From CAITZA01 sp937915285 (GTDB lineage Bacteria; Desulfobacterota; Desulfomonilia; Desulfomonilales; Desulfomonilaceae), in contig DAISIV010000006.1 in assembly GCA_036821825.1 (NCBI GenBank), forward strand, positions 1 to 64,000: DNA of 64,000 nt, written 5' to 3'. Position 1 is the first letter of the stretch. Every line of letters starts with the position of its first letter. Made by a program: the position numbers and the translations under genes. Below the pieces are notes generated by a model. The model did not search any database. It saw nothing but the letters and a program-made list of their open reading frames with translations, and was not told where the DNA came from. Of the stretch, positions 32,090-40,975 are shown in pieces.

Positions 32090-33220
32090 CTATTGCTGCG
32101 GAGTGCCCAGTACTTTCGCGTATGTCTCTGGAATAGCCGGGGCGCCCTCAGCTATGAGTTGTCTCCATTTGATGAAATCGATAACATCCACGCCTGTTAT
32201 CTTCTTGGAGTTGAAGGCGTTGAAGCCCAGATAGGCCTCATAGTTCATGTTAGCCATCAACCAATGCCTGTTGGCGAGCTTTGACTGATCCCAGAAGAAT
32301 TTCTTTTTGGCCCTGATTCCGTCAATGGCCTTGATCAGACATCCCGGGAATAGATTTGCAAAGGTCCAGACCGCCTTGTTGATTTCCTTGTCCAGAAGTT
32401 CAAAGTCAACCGGCAGTTCCTTAATCATCTCGCGAGCCGCCTTGGCGTCTGCGCCAGTCTTGTATTCGCCATAAACTATCTCGCCGTCCTTGACATAGGA
32501 GTCGGTGACAATGAGAGGATTTCGAATGAACTTGTCGCCCTGTTTCAATACCGGCACTGCCTTGGAGATGAGGTTTTTGGCTCTCATCTTGTAAGCGCTC
32601 CACATCTCGCAGCTAATGCAGTTCCACATGGCGTCTTCCATGGATAGGAACCATGGGAGGAAGTCTGTTGATCCACCGTCCGGGCTTGAGCCGTGACGGG
32701 CGCCAGCCTGTCCGAAAATAGCCAGGTCGCTGGAGATAGCGAGGTCGCAGGCCATTCCGATTTCCTGCCCACCAGCTACGCGCATTCCGTTTACGCGGCA
32801 AATAACAGGCTTCTTGCAATTCAGGATGGCGTCAACCATGCCATTGAACAGATCCATGTATTCGCCGTACTCATTGGGGCGCTGGCTGTAATATTCAGCA
32901 TATTCCTTGGTGTTTCCACCTGTACAGAACGCCTTGTCACCGGTTCCGGTGAAAATGGCGGCGACTACCGAGCGGTCTGAGCTTGCAGCGCCAAATCCCG
33001 CTATCACGCCCTTAACCATTTCGGTTGTGTAGGAATTATACTGCTTCGGGTTGTTGAGTCGAATCCATGCGACATAGAGACCCGGAATTTCTTTACCATC
33101 GGGGCTGGTTAACGGCTTTTTCTCATAAACAGTACAAGGTGCCTCTGTTCCCCAATGATGTGGGCCGATAAGGTCATGATCCTTGCTTCCGTTGTCCCTG
33201 GGTAACCACTCAAGCGCCAT
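32090..33220 (-). CDS. bamA: 6-oxocyclohex-1-ene-1-carbonyl-CoA hydrolase (BamA/Oah)
   Basis: BamA opens the ring of the benzoyl-CoA pathway, giving 3-hydroxypimelyl-CoA. The 376-residue crotonase-superfamily protein has the length and distinctive N-terminal extension (WLPRDNGSKDHDLIGPHHWG) of this family. It also has KAFCTGGNTKEYAEYYSQRP and GMRVAGGQEIGMACDLAISS (oxyanion holes), then FGQAGARHGSSPDGGSTDF. It has a perfect ribosome-binding site (AGGAGG, five bases before the ATG). This gene is the standard marker of anaerobic aromatic degradation. The dehydrogenase acting between Dch and BamA, and benzoyl-CoA reductase, are not in the window. Confidence 0.92.
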   Translation of the reverse strand: MALEWLPRDNGSKDHDLIGPHHWGTEAPCTVYEKKPLTSPDGKEIPGLYVAWIRLNNPKQYNSYTTEMVKGVIAGFGAASSDRSVVAAIFTGTGDKAFCTGGNTKEYAEYYSQRPNEYGEYMDLFNGMVDAILNCKKPVICRVNGMRVAGGQEIGMACDLAISSDLAIFGQAGARHGSSPDGGSTDFLPWFLSMEDAMWNCISCEMWSAYKMRAKNLISKAVPVLKQGDKFIRNPLIVTDSYVKDGEIVYGEYKTGADAKAAREMIKELPVDFELLDKEINKAVWTFANLFPGCLIKAIDGIRAKKKFFWDQSKLANRHWLMANMNYEAYLGFNAFNSKKITGVDVIDFIKWRQLIAEGAPAIPETYAKVLGTPQQ

Positions 33221-33310
33221 TTGAACCTCCTAGTTTAATTCTGTCGCGTCAAGTTTTCTTTTGTGTTCGCGAGTTCATGTCATTTGAATCATCAATTGGT
33301 TGCGTCTTTA

Positions 33311-33799
33311 TTATTTTACCGGTTCGAACGCGTAAAAAACACGAGGCATTTGAACCACGTCGCGTCCGACCTCCTGGGGCACAGGGTCGATATCAAAAAC
33401 GGAAAGCTTCACCTGATCCCCTGATTTGAGCTGACCGGCTGCGCAATTGATTATCCTAACAAAAAAAGTCCTCTTCCCCTGAAGGTCCACCAGGGCGTGG
33501 ACTAGCGGGGGTTTTCCGAAGCCTAGAGGCACCCCTACGGATTCCTCGGTTACATCTATTACTGTCCCAACAGTGGGCCAATCCACCCATTCCATGTCTA
33601 CGCCATAACATTCAGGGCACATTACTCGCGGCGGGAATGGCTCAGCCCCGCAATTGGCGCATTTCGTGGTCGTGAAGCGACCTTCCTTGAGGTAATCATA
33701 GAAAGGGGCCACCTGGTTGAATTCCTTGGACTGCTGCGGGAACAGGTCCATGGTAACCATATATTTACCATCCAGTATTGAAATGCCCGGTGTGCTCAT
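33311..33799 (-). CDS. Zn-ribbon/OB-fold acyl-CoA protein (DUF35), thiolase partner
   Basis: This 162-residue protein has a four-cysteine zinc ribbon (KCANCGAEPF and VMCPECYGVD, about residues 40-62) followed by an OB-fold, the DUF35 arrangement. Such proteins form obligate complexes with SCP-x-like thiolases; BbsA with BbsB in anaerobic toluene metabolism is the known case. Its ATG overlaps the thiolase stop (ATGA), supporting a 1:1 complex. Loss of either partner would be expected to inactivate the pair. Confidence 0.85.
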   Translation of the reverse strand: MSTPGISILDGKYMVTMDLFPQQSKEFNQVAPFYDYLKEGRFTTTKCANCGAEPFPPRVMCPECYGVDMEWVDWPTVGTVIDVTEESVGVPLGFGKPPLVHALVDLQGKRTFFVRIINCAAGQLKSGDQVKLSVFDIDPVPQEVGRDVVQMPRVFYAFEPVK

Positions 33800-34971
33800 C
33801 TGACCTCCTTACCATAGACCAAGACGGTGTGAGCCGCTATGAAACCACTCAGGTTGTGGGTCAGTCCGAAGGTCGCATTCGGAACCTGCTGAATGGCGTC
33901 ACCACGAAGCTGTCTCATAACCTCCAGGCCCTGACGGATTCCGGTCCCACCAAAAGGATGGCCGCATCCCAGCAATCCGCCGTCTGTGTTAGTGGGAATT
34001 TTTCCACCAAAATCATTCTGGCCATCTCCAACAAAGAATCCGCCCTCACCTTTCTTGCAGAACCCGAGGTCTTCCATCTCAATGATCTCGGAGATCGTGA
34101 AGCAGTCGTGAGTCATGGCGACATCTATTTCATCTGCGCTGACCTTTGACTTCGTATAAGCCTGGGAACCGGCTATCTTCAAGGCCTCCCAGGTTGTCCA
34201 GTCAGGCATGTTTGCAGACATGTTATTAACCGAGGCCTGCCCAGTGCCCAATAGGTAAACCAGTGGCCTGTCCGTCATCTGTTTGGCCTTTTCTTCAGAG
34301 GCCAGAACAATGGCAGCGGCTCCGTCGGTAATCGGGCAGCAGTCATAAAGTGTCAGAGGCGGAACTATCATCCTTCCGCTCATAACCTCTTCCATGGTCA
34401 CGGGTGTCTGGAACTGTGCCTTCGGATTCTTTGCGGAGTTCCTCCGGTTTTTGACCGATATTGCCCCGAGATGCTCCTTCTTGGTTCCATACTGTTTCAT
34501 GTGCTGCTTGGCGACCATGGCAAAAACGGGGGGCGGTAATCCCAGTCCCTGTCCACCATCCCAATCATGATCTACACTGGCCAGTTCGCTGTAAAAAACC
34601 TCCCACTTCTGGGGGGTGTACAGCTTCTCGCCACCTGCTACCATGACCACGTCGGCCTGTCCGGACTTGATCATGGCAAAAGCCAGTATTATGGCCGAAC
34701 TGCCACTGGCGCAGAGGAGTTCTACCCTGGCGCAAATATTTTTAGGCTTGATGCCCGCATATTCGGCCACCAGAGGAGCCAGATGGGTCTGGTATGATGT
34801 CCTCTCGGTATAGGCCGAAGCGACCAGGAGTCCGTCTATGTCTTTGGGGTTCATCAAGGGGTTGTCGTCATAGCAGGCCTTGGCGGCTTCCTGAAAGAAG
34901 TCTCTCTGGCTGCCATCTCTAACTCCCCACTTGGACATCCCCCCAGCAACGACGCACACGTTACGTTCCAT
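33796..34971 (-). CDS. Thiolase, SCP-x/BbsB-like
   Basis: This 391-residue thiolase-fold protein carries the nucleophile region ELLCASGSSAIILA (Cys about residue 87) and the C-terminal GGLLGCGHPFGGTGIRQ with the catalytic His, both at family spacing. The DUF35 gene follows with a four-base overlap, the pattern of BbsAB-type complexes. Given bamA just downstream, it could cleave a beta-keto acyl-CoA from the lower benzoyl-CoA pathway, for example 3-oxopimelyl-CoA. That substrate is inference. It is the first gene of the group, with GGAGG eight bases before its ATG. Confidence 0.85.
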   Translation of the reverse strand: MERNVCVVAGGMSKWGVRDGSQRDFFQEAAKACYDDNPLMNPKDIDGLLVASAYTERTSYQTHLAPLVAEYAGIKPKNICARVELLCASGSSAIILAFAMIKSGQADVVMVAGGEKLYTPQKWEVFYSELASVDHDWDGGQGLGLPPPVFAMVAKQHMKQYGTKKEHLGAISVKNRRNSAKNPKAQFQTPVTMEEVMSGRMIVPPLTLYDCCPITDGAAAIVLASEEKAKQMTDRPLVYLLGTGQASVNNMSANMPDWTTWEALKIAGSQAYTKSKVSADEIDVAMTHDCFTISEIIEMEDLGFCKKGEGGFFVGDGQNDFGGKIPTNTDGGLLGCGHPFGGTGIRQGLEVMRQLRGDAIQQVPNATFGLTHNLSGFIAAHTVLVYGKEVR

Positions 34972-35482
34972 GGATGTTAACCTCCGGGTGCAAAGTCAGG
35001 TCGGTTTTTATATTGTTCAACTGTTTTTTTGGGCCGCGTATTTTTTAGAAAGATCCACTGAAAACAGCAGCGAAGCCAAGACTATTCTCGTGCGGTCTGA
35101 CTTATGATGAGTTTACTTTGTTTTTGGGTCATGACGCAACTAATTTTTGTAGTCTATAGTGAATTTTTGGCAGCCCGTATATTTTACGTCCAGATTAATG
35201 CAACAGGTAAGATGTTGAAAATAATATGGTCAGCAGGATTGAAGGCATTCGCAAGCAGTAGTTTATTTTTCAGATATATGAAAAAAAGGCTTGGACGCCA
35301 TAGCGCTTTGCGCGATGCAATCCGCAACCATTCTTAATCGGTTTGGATAATGACCTGAGGGGCTTTTCACCATGATGATTGTTCTTAACATTGCATTGTT
35401 AATGTGTTTTAATTAAGGTTTACCGATTGAGTAGCGAATTAGTGACCTACCATAGTAATTTGAAATATGTCCGGAGGAGATG
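34972..35482. other. Divergent control region, thiolase group and dapL-like gene
   Basis: This 511-bp gap separates the thiolase group (minus) from the aminotransferase gene (plus). It is AT-rich. A plus-strand open frame at 35104-35337 (77 codons) has no ribosome-binding site and an unconvincing composition, so I do not call it a gene. An inverted repeat at 35385-35402 is listed separately. I found no confident promoter for the thiolase; a weak TTGAGT-18-CATAGT lies about 50 bp before the aminotransferase gene. Confidence 0.45.
35385..35402. promoter_or_regulatory. Inverted repeat upstream of the aminotransferase gene
   Basis: TTAACA-TTGCAT-TGTTAA is a perfect 6-bp inverted repeat with a 6-base centre, 80 bp upstream of the aminotransferase start. 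It has operator-like geometry. Confidence 0.35.
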
Positions 35483-36655
35483 ATGAAGCTTTCCAGACGG
35501 GTAACCGACACCCCACCCTACCTGTTTCACCTGATAGATGAGAAGCGAAAGGCTGCCCAAGCTAGGGGAATGGACGTGATATCCCTGGCAATAGGTGATC
35601 CTGACCTTCCTACACCAGGATTTGTGCTCGATTTGATGGATGAGGAAATGCGCGATCCTCGCAATCATCAGTATCCAAGTTACAAGGGTGAGCCTGATTT
35701 TTGCCAGAACGTTGCGGACTGGTTTATCGGTAGATTTGGAACCCCACTGGATCCTTCGAGTGAGATAATGGCTACGATTGGCAGTAAGGACGCTGTCTCA
35801 CATCTCCCGTTTGTTTTTCTTGATCCGGGTGATTCGGCCCTGGTTACTGATCCGGGATACCCGGTCTATGAGGCGGCTGTGGGTTTTGCCGGAGGCAGTG
35901 TTGTCAGGGTTCCGTTGATTGAGGACCAGGGATTCCTGCCCGACCTGGACGCCATTCCAAAGGACGCCGCTGACAAGGCCGCCGTGTTTTTTGTCAACTA
36001 CCCGAACAATCCTACTGCGGCTGTTGCAAATGAAGATTTCTTCGAGAAGCTTATTGCTTTTGCAAAGAAACATGACATCATCGTCCTTGCCGACAACGCT
36101 TACTCGGAAGTTTACTTTGAGCCCGAAGACAGACCAATCAGTATAATGAACATCAAGGGCGCCAAGGAACGTTCGATTGAAATGCACTCCTTTTCAAAGA
36201 CATTCAACATGACTGGATGGAGGGTTGGGTTTGTTGCAGGTAGCAAAGAATTGATTCAAGCATTTCTTACATTAAAGTCGAATTTTGACTCAGGTGTTTT
36301 CATGGCCATCCAGAGGGCGGCATCGAGGGCTTTGAATCATCCTGAGGCCGGTAAGTTTAACGAAGAACGCACGCAAATATTCAGGGTGAGGCGTGAAATC
36401 ATTTCTTCCGCTCTTGACCGTATAGGTCTCAAGTATCAACTACCACGCGCAAGTTACTATTTTTGGGTTCATATTCCGAAAAGTCATGCATCCTCGGTCG
36501 AGTTCTGCGCTGATCTTCTGGAGCGACAGGGACTTGTCGTAACGCCTGGAGTAGGGTACGGCCCAAGTGGTGAAGACTTTTTCCGGATTTCAATGACCTC
36601 CCCCAATACAAGGATTGAGGATGGGATGAAGCGGCTTGAGGCATTCATGAAATGA
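35483..36655 (+). CDS. dapL: LL-diaminopimelate aminotransferase-like enzyme
   Basis: This 390-residue class I/II aminotransferase of the cytoplasm is PLP-dependent. It has the domain-opening MDVISLAIGDPDLPTP, NYPNNPTAAVAN, VLADNAYSEVYFE, and the PLP lysine in HSFSKTFNMTGWRVGFVAG, followed by the C-terminal RISMTSPN with the substrate arginine. The SKTFNMTGWR pattern favours LL-diaminopimelate aminotransferase (DapL), which makes the lysine/peptidoglycan precursor in one step, although other class I aminotransferases are close relatives. I prefer the ATG at 35483, five bases after GGAGG; an ATG just before it is too close to the ribosome-binding site. Confidence 0.72.
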   Translation: MKLSRRVTDTPPYLFHLIDEKRKAAQARGMDVISLAIGDPDLPTPGFVLDLMDEEMRDPRNHQYPSYKGEPDFCQNVADWFIGRFGTPLDPSSEIMATIGSKDAVSHLPFVFLDPGDSALVTDPGYPVYEAAVGFAGGSVVRVPLIEDQGFLPDLDAIPKDAADKAAVFFVNYPNNPTAAVANEDFFEKLIAFAKKHDIIVLADNAYSEVYFEPEDRPISIMNIKGAKERSIEMHSFSKTFNMTGWRVGFVAGSKELIQAFLTLKSNFDSGVFMAIQRAASRALNHPEAGKFNEERTQIFRVRREIISSALDRIGLKYQLPRASYYFWVHIPKSHASSVEFCADLLERQGLVVTPGVGYGPSGEDFFRISMTSPNTRIEDGMKRLEAFMK

Positions 36656-36727
36656 CAGCTTAGCTGGCGGCAGCTATCAAGCCAGGATGAATAACGCAAA
36701 TTTTTTGTCGATAAAAAAGGTTTCAGC

Positions 36728-37837
36728 ATGAAAGCGACCCTAGTCTTATCTGATGGAACGACCTTTGTGGGGGAGTCATTAGGGGCCAATGGAGAAAAAA
36801 TAGGCGAAGTAGTGTTCAACACCGCCATTACGGGATACCAGGAAATTCTGACCGACCCGTCTTACAGGGGTCAAATCGTTACGATGACTTATCCCCATAT
36901 CGGGAACACCGGTGTCAATTTTGAGGATCATGAGTCCGTGAGACCTTTTTTGTCTGGGTTCATAGTCAAGGAATACTGCGGACAGCCGAGTAACTGGAGA
37001 ACCAATGATGACCTGGAGGATTTTCTGAAATTAAACGGAATCATTGGGATACAGGGGATTGACACCAGGAAACTAACCCGAAATCTGCGGGAAACAGGCG
37101 CCAAGAAGGGGATCATTTCTACTGATGACCATGAAAGGGGCAGCCTTCTTGAAAAAGTCAGAACATTTCCTGACATTGAAGGCTTCGATCTTGTCAGGGA
37201 GGTGACCTGCCAGGAACCTTACGACTGGCATGAGGGGATCTGGCGCTGGAACTCGAACCCGACCGCTCCCACCCAGTCCTTCAGGGTAGCTGCGATAGAT
37301 TGCGGGATCAAACAAAACATTTTAAGACTTCTTGTTGATGCGGGCGCGCAGGTTCGCGTGTTTCCTGCTTTCTCAACTGCCGAAGAAATCCTCCAATTTG
37401 CGCCTGACGGTATTTTCATCTCCAATGGTCCAGGAGACCCGGAATCAGTCCCATACACAATAGAAACCGTCAGATCGCTGATTGGCAGGAAACCGGTTTT
37501 CGGGATATGCCTAGGGCATCAAATATTGGGGTTGGCCATGGGAGGCAAAACTTACAAACTCAACTTCGGTCATCATGGCGCCAACCACCCCGTACGAAGG
37601 TTTGATACGGGTCAGGTTGAAATAACATCCCAGAATCATAATTTTGCCGTTGATCCGGATTCTGTCGCCTCAGAAGTTGAAATCACTCACATCAATCTGA
37701 ACGACCAGACAGTGGAAGGCATGAGACACAGGAGATACCCTGTGTTTTCAATTCAGTACCATCCTGAGGCTTCCCCAGGGCCTCATGACTCACGTTACCT
37801 CTTTGAGAGATTCAGAAAATTAATTGAGCAATCCTGA
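36728..37837 (+). CDS. carA: Carbamoyl-phosphate synthase small subunit CarA
   Basis: CarA hydrolyses glutamine and passes ammonia to the large subunit CarB for arginine and pyrimidine synthesis. The 369-residue protein has the N-terminal CarA domain (SDGTTFVGESLGANGE, YQEILTDPSYRGQIV) and a class I glutamine amidotransferase domain with nucleophile Cys in FGICLGHQILGLA and His/Glu in QYHPEASPGPHD. It starts at the ATG preceded by AAGG. carB, which usually follows, is absent: the next gene is convergent, so the partner must lie elsewhere. Confidence 0.93.
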   Translation: MKATLVLSDGTTFVGESLGANGEKIGEVVFNTAITGYQEILTDPSYRGQIVTMTYPHIGNTGVNFEDHESVRPFLSGFIVKEYCGQPSNWRTNDDLEDFLKLNGIIGIQGIDTRKLTRNLRETGAKKGIISTDDHERGSLLEKVRTFPDIEGFDLVREVTCQEPYDWHEGIWRWNSNPTAPTQSFRVAAIDCGIKQNILRLLVDAGAQVRVFPAFSTAEEILQFAPDGIFISNGPGDPESVPYTIETVRSLIGRKPVFGICLGHQILGLAMGGKTYKLNFGHHGANHPVRRFDTGQVEITSQNHNFAVDPDSVASEVEITHINLNDQTVEGMRHRRYPVFSIQYHPEASPGPHDSRYLFERFRKLIEQS

Positions 37838-37931
37838 GGTTAACATTTCTCGTGCAAGCGGTCGGCATCCCGTGACACCACACAGGTTTTCGCCGACTGC
37901 CCACTTGCGCTGAACGGAACTGGCCGAACTC

Positions 37932-39698
37932 TTAAATCCTGCTGAACGAATTGAAGAGTCTTAGGTTGGGCTGTTTTGCCCGGTTCTTGCGGTCATTTTG
38001 GATCGATTGAAAATAAATGGTGAATGTAGTCCCTTTTCCTGGTTCACTGACGCATGTGATCAGACTACCCTGCTTGTCAAGGATGCCTTTCACCACGGAT
38101 AATCCAAGACCGGTCCCCCGGGTTGAGCCTCTCTGTTTTGTCGAAAAGAACGGTTCATATATTCGTGAGAGTGTCTTTTCATCCATTCCCCTTCCTGTAT
38201 CAGAGATGGAAAGAGCAAGATGACTTCCAGGATCAAGCCCCGGATTTCTTGAACAGAATTCTTCCGATAGCATTACATTTTCCGTCTTGATGTTCAGAAC
38301 CCCACCGTTGGGCATAGCTTCAGCCCCATTTATGGCAAGATTCATGATGCATTGATCCATCTGGTTGGGATCGGCGTATATCATGTAGGCCCCATCGGAT
38401 AGGCTCAGGATTACATCCACCTCCTGCGGCAGGGTTCTTGACAGAAGTACCCCCAACTCCCTGATCTGTTTGTTGAGATCAAACTCGACGGGAAACGACA
38501 GAGCCTGTTGTCCAAAGGCCATGAGTTTTTTGACTAGTTCCGCTCCACCGTGGGCGGTCTGGATAACGGTCTTGACTTCATATTGTCCGGGTTGGCCTGG
38601 TTTCATGTCCTCGAACAACAACTCGGAATAGCCGATGATAGCCTGTAGCATATTGTTGAAATCATGGGCAATACCTCCAACAAGGGTTCCAATGGCCTCC
38701 ATTTTCTGGGACTGGAACAGTTGAGCCTGGATCGCCTGCTTCTCGCTTTCGGACTTCTTTTGCTCCGTAACGTCGGTTCCGCAGCTTATGGTTCCGGTAA
38801 CCCGTCCCTCATCATTGGTAACTCTGGTATTGTGCCATTCAATGATCCTATGTTCCCCACGACTAGTGATTATATTGTTTTCAGAGAATTTGGCCGTGTC
38901 GGATTCGTTGTTCAGCACCTTGGAGAAAACTGACAGCAAATCAACCTTGTCAGTTCTGTCGATGAAGTTGTCAAACCAGTTTTTACCGACAACCTCATCG
39001 GGAGGATACCCGAGTATCTGGCATCCTTTCCTGTTTATCAGATCCACTTTTCCTTCTTTGTCCAATGCGATCAGCATGACTTCAGCCACATCGAGGTATG
39101 ACTGGGCCTTGTTCTTTTCCTTTGTCAGGAGTTCCTCGAGCAGGCGTCGTTCTTTTATTTCATCCTCAAGTCTGAAATAGAGCCCCGACATTTCGAGTAT
39201 CATTGAAGAGAATTTTGTAATGTATTGGCATCTTTCCGTATCAAAATTGTCGGAATGATCAATTACCAGAAATCCTTGGGCAATATCCATACCCCTGATC
39301 GGGAAAAGCATCGGGGTGTCAAAGCCTTTAAGCATTTCGTAAGTTTTTGGCTCGAAGGGTCCCCATGCGACTTTCTGCCAACTTAACAGGCGCCCGAGTT
39401 CATCGTTGGCGTTCCATCCGATCCTGGTCCGATTGTCTTCAGTGGTCATGGCGCCGTTTTGAGCCATTTTTACTATGGTGTTCGGTCCTGTGATTATCCA
39501 GACAGCGTTACTTGATATCCCGTCAATTCTGGATACTTCATCTGAAATTATTGCAGCGACAGCATCTGACTTTCTGTAAGATCCAGCCAGTTTATATGAA
39601 AAGTTCATCAGATCGACAAACTGATAGTAGAGCCTCTCATAGATATCGGCGATTTGAAGGATGTCAGATTTACTGAACTCATTTGAGGTTTCATTCAT
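37932..39698 (-). CDS. GAF-PAS sensor histidine kinase
   Basis: This 588-residue cytoplasmic kinase has no membrane span. A GAF-like region (about 45-190) is followed by a coiled coil, a PAS domain (about 205-315), a dimerisation domain with phospho-acceptor His in GGIAHDFNNMLQAIIGYSEL (about 340), and a HATPase domain (about 440-560, N-box AINGAEAMPNGG, G boxes DTGRGMDE and GTGLGLSVV). It is the distal gene of the minus-strand chemosensory cluster, 134 bp after cheB. It lacks a receiver, so a separate regulator must take the phosphate. Confidence 0.88.
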   Translation of the reverse strand: MNETSNEFSKSDILQIADIYERLYYQFVDLMNFSYKLAGSYRKSDAVAAIISDEVSRIDGISSNAVWIITGPNTIVKMAQNGAMTTEDNRTRIGWNANDELGRLLSWQKVAWGPFEPKTYEMLKGFDTPMLFPIRGMDIAQGFLVIDHSDNFDTERCQYITKFSSMILEMSGLYFRLEDEIKERRLLEELLTKEKNKAQSYLDVAEVMLIALDKEGKVDLINRKGCQILGYPPDEVVGKNWFDNFIDRTDKVDLLSVFSKVLNNESDTAKFSENNIITSRGEHRIIEWHNTRVTNDEGRVTGTISCGTDVTEQKKSESEKQAIQAQLFQSQKMEAIGTLVGGIAHDFNNMLQAIIGYSELLFEDMKPGQPGQYEVKTVIQTAHGGAELVKKLMAFGQQALSFPVEFDLNKQIRELGVLLSRTLPQEVDVILSLSDGAYMIYADPNQMDQCIMNLAINGAEAMPNGGVLNIKTENVMLSEEFCSRNPGLDPGSHLALSISDTGRGMDEKTLSRIYEPFFSTKQRGSTRGTGLGLSVVKGILDKQGSLITCVSEPGKGTTFTIYFQSIQNDRKNRAKQPNLRLFNSFSRI

Positions 39699-39832
39699 AA
39701 AAAGATCCTCACCAGGCAGGCGGATAAGCGTTTTGTGATACTGTTGGCAAAAACCGGTCAGGCTGCGCTGGTTCTGTTAATTTCCGCCCTAGAATGGCAT
39801 GAAAAGACCCTGTTTGCATATTGATCTAATTT

Positions 39833-40975
39833 TCACAGCCAGGCAAGGTTGGGCCTGTTAGGTGGTTCAGGAACCTTATCCGTAATCAGGGCCGCCATGA
39901 TCCTGGCTGCGATCTCTCCCAAAGGAGCCACAATCTTAATTGCGCCTTTTTCTATGGCGGCTTTTGGCATACCAAATATGACCGATGTCGCCTCATTCTG
40001 AGCGATTGTCACTCCACCGCGTTCTTTGATCTCCTTGATGCCTTGCGCCCCATCGTCACCCATTCCAGTCAAGATTACAGCGCAGGACCTGTTTGCGCAA
40101 GTATGCGCTACCGATGAGAACATTACATCAGCGGATGGTTTATGGAGGGAGTTCTCAGGATCAGGGCCGAGAACTGCCAGGAGCCTTTCCCCCATCCTTT
40201 TGATTGTGACATGACACCCGGCAGGCGCCAGCAACGCCACACCCGGTTTGACGTCATCCATTCCTGAACAAAGCCTGACATCGAGGCTGGACACACTGTC
40301 GAGCTTATCAGCCAATGTCTGGCTAAAACCCTCAGTCAGGTGCTGAACGATTACTATCCCTGCCGGCAGATCTCGCGGCAACGCTGAAAGGACCACCTGA
40401 AGGGCCGCTGGTCCTCCGGTTGAGGAGGCTATTGCGACGATTTCGCGTTTGACTGGAGACGTCAGAGGATCCAGCAGATTTTCCCTGATAGAGGGTTTTT
40501 CCCTTGATGAAAGTTCAGCTACAATCTGACGGAATTTATAGCTTGCTGAACTGATTGGTTCAAAAACCATGGTCTTGCTTTTATGCGCAGTCCTGACCTT
40601 GTTAATTAGCTGGTTTGAAATTTTTCCTATGTCCAGAGATACCTGCCCGGATGTTTTGGTAATATAGTCGACAGCTCCGGCAGATAGCGCTTCTATGGTT
40701 TGTTTGGAACCCTCATAAGTCTCAGAACTGAGCATGATGACCCTGGAACCGGTTTGCTTGACAATTTCCTTCAGAGCTGCAAGACCGTCCATGACCGGCA
40801 TTATTACGTCCATGGTAATGACATCCGGCCTCAGTTTACGGGCCAATTCCACCGCCTCCTGTCCGTTGGAGGCTGTTGCGATTACCGTAATATCCGGAGC
40901 CGATTCGAGTATTTTTGAAATACTTCTGCGCATCAATGATGAGTCATCAACTACCAAGACCCTGATATTATTCAT
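39833..40975 (-). CDS. cheB: Chemoreceptor methylesterase/glutaminase CheB
   Basis: CheB removes methyl groups from chemoreceptors when phosphorylated by CheA. The 380-residue protein has an N-terminal receiver domain (VVDDSSLMRR, phospho-Asp in ITMDVIMPVMDG) and a C-terminal esterase with Ser in SSTGGPAAL, His in VQHLTEGF and Asp in GMGDDGAQG. I chose the ATG at 40975, with GAGG six bases before it; the start overlaps the end of cheW by eight bases, so translation is coupled. Confidence 0.92.
   Translation of the reverse strand: MNNIRVLVVDDSSLMRRSISKILESAPDITVIATASNGQEAVELARKLRPDVITMDVIMPVMDGLAALKEIVKQTGSRVIMLSSETYEGSKQTIEALSAGAVDYITKTSGQVSLDIGKISNQLINKVRTAHKSKTMVFEPISSASYKFRQIVAELSSREKPSIRENLLDPLTSPVKREIVAIASSTGGPAALQVVLSALPRDLPAGIVIVQHLTEGFSQTLADKLDSVSSLDVRLCSGMDDVKPGVALLAPAGCHVTIKRMGERLLAVLGPDPENSLHKPSADVMFSSVAHTCANRSCAVILTGMGDDGAQGIKEIKERGGVTIAQNEATSVIFGMPKAAIEKGAIKIVAPLGEIAARIMAALITDKVPEPPNRPNLAWL

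Noticed and set aside
35104..35337. 77-codon plus-strand frame in the thiolase-aminotransferase gap
   Set aside because: There is no ribosome-binding site and the composition is poor. It may be real, but I cannot support it.
37838..37931. Possible terminator between carA and the kinase gene
   Set aside because: Only an interrupted, imperfect stem can be drawn and no T run follows.
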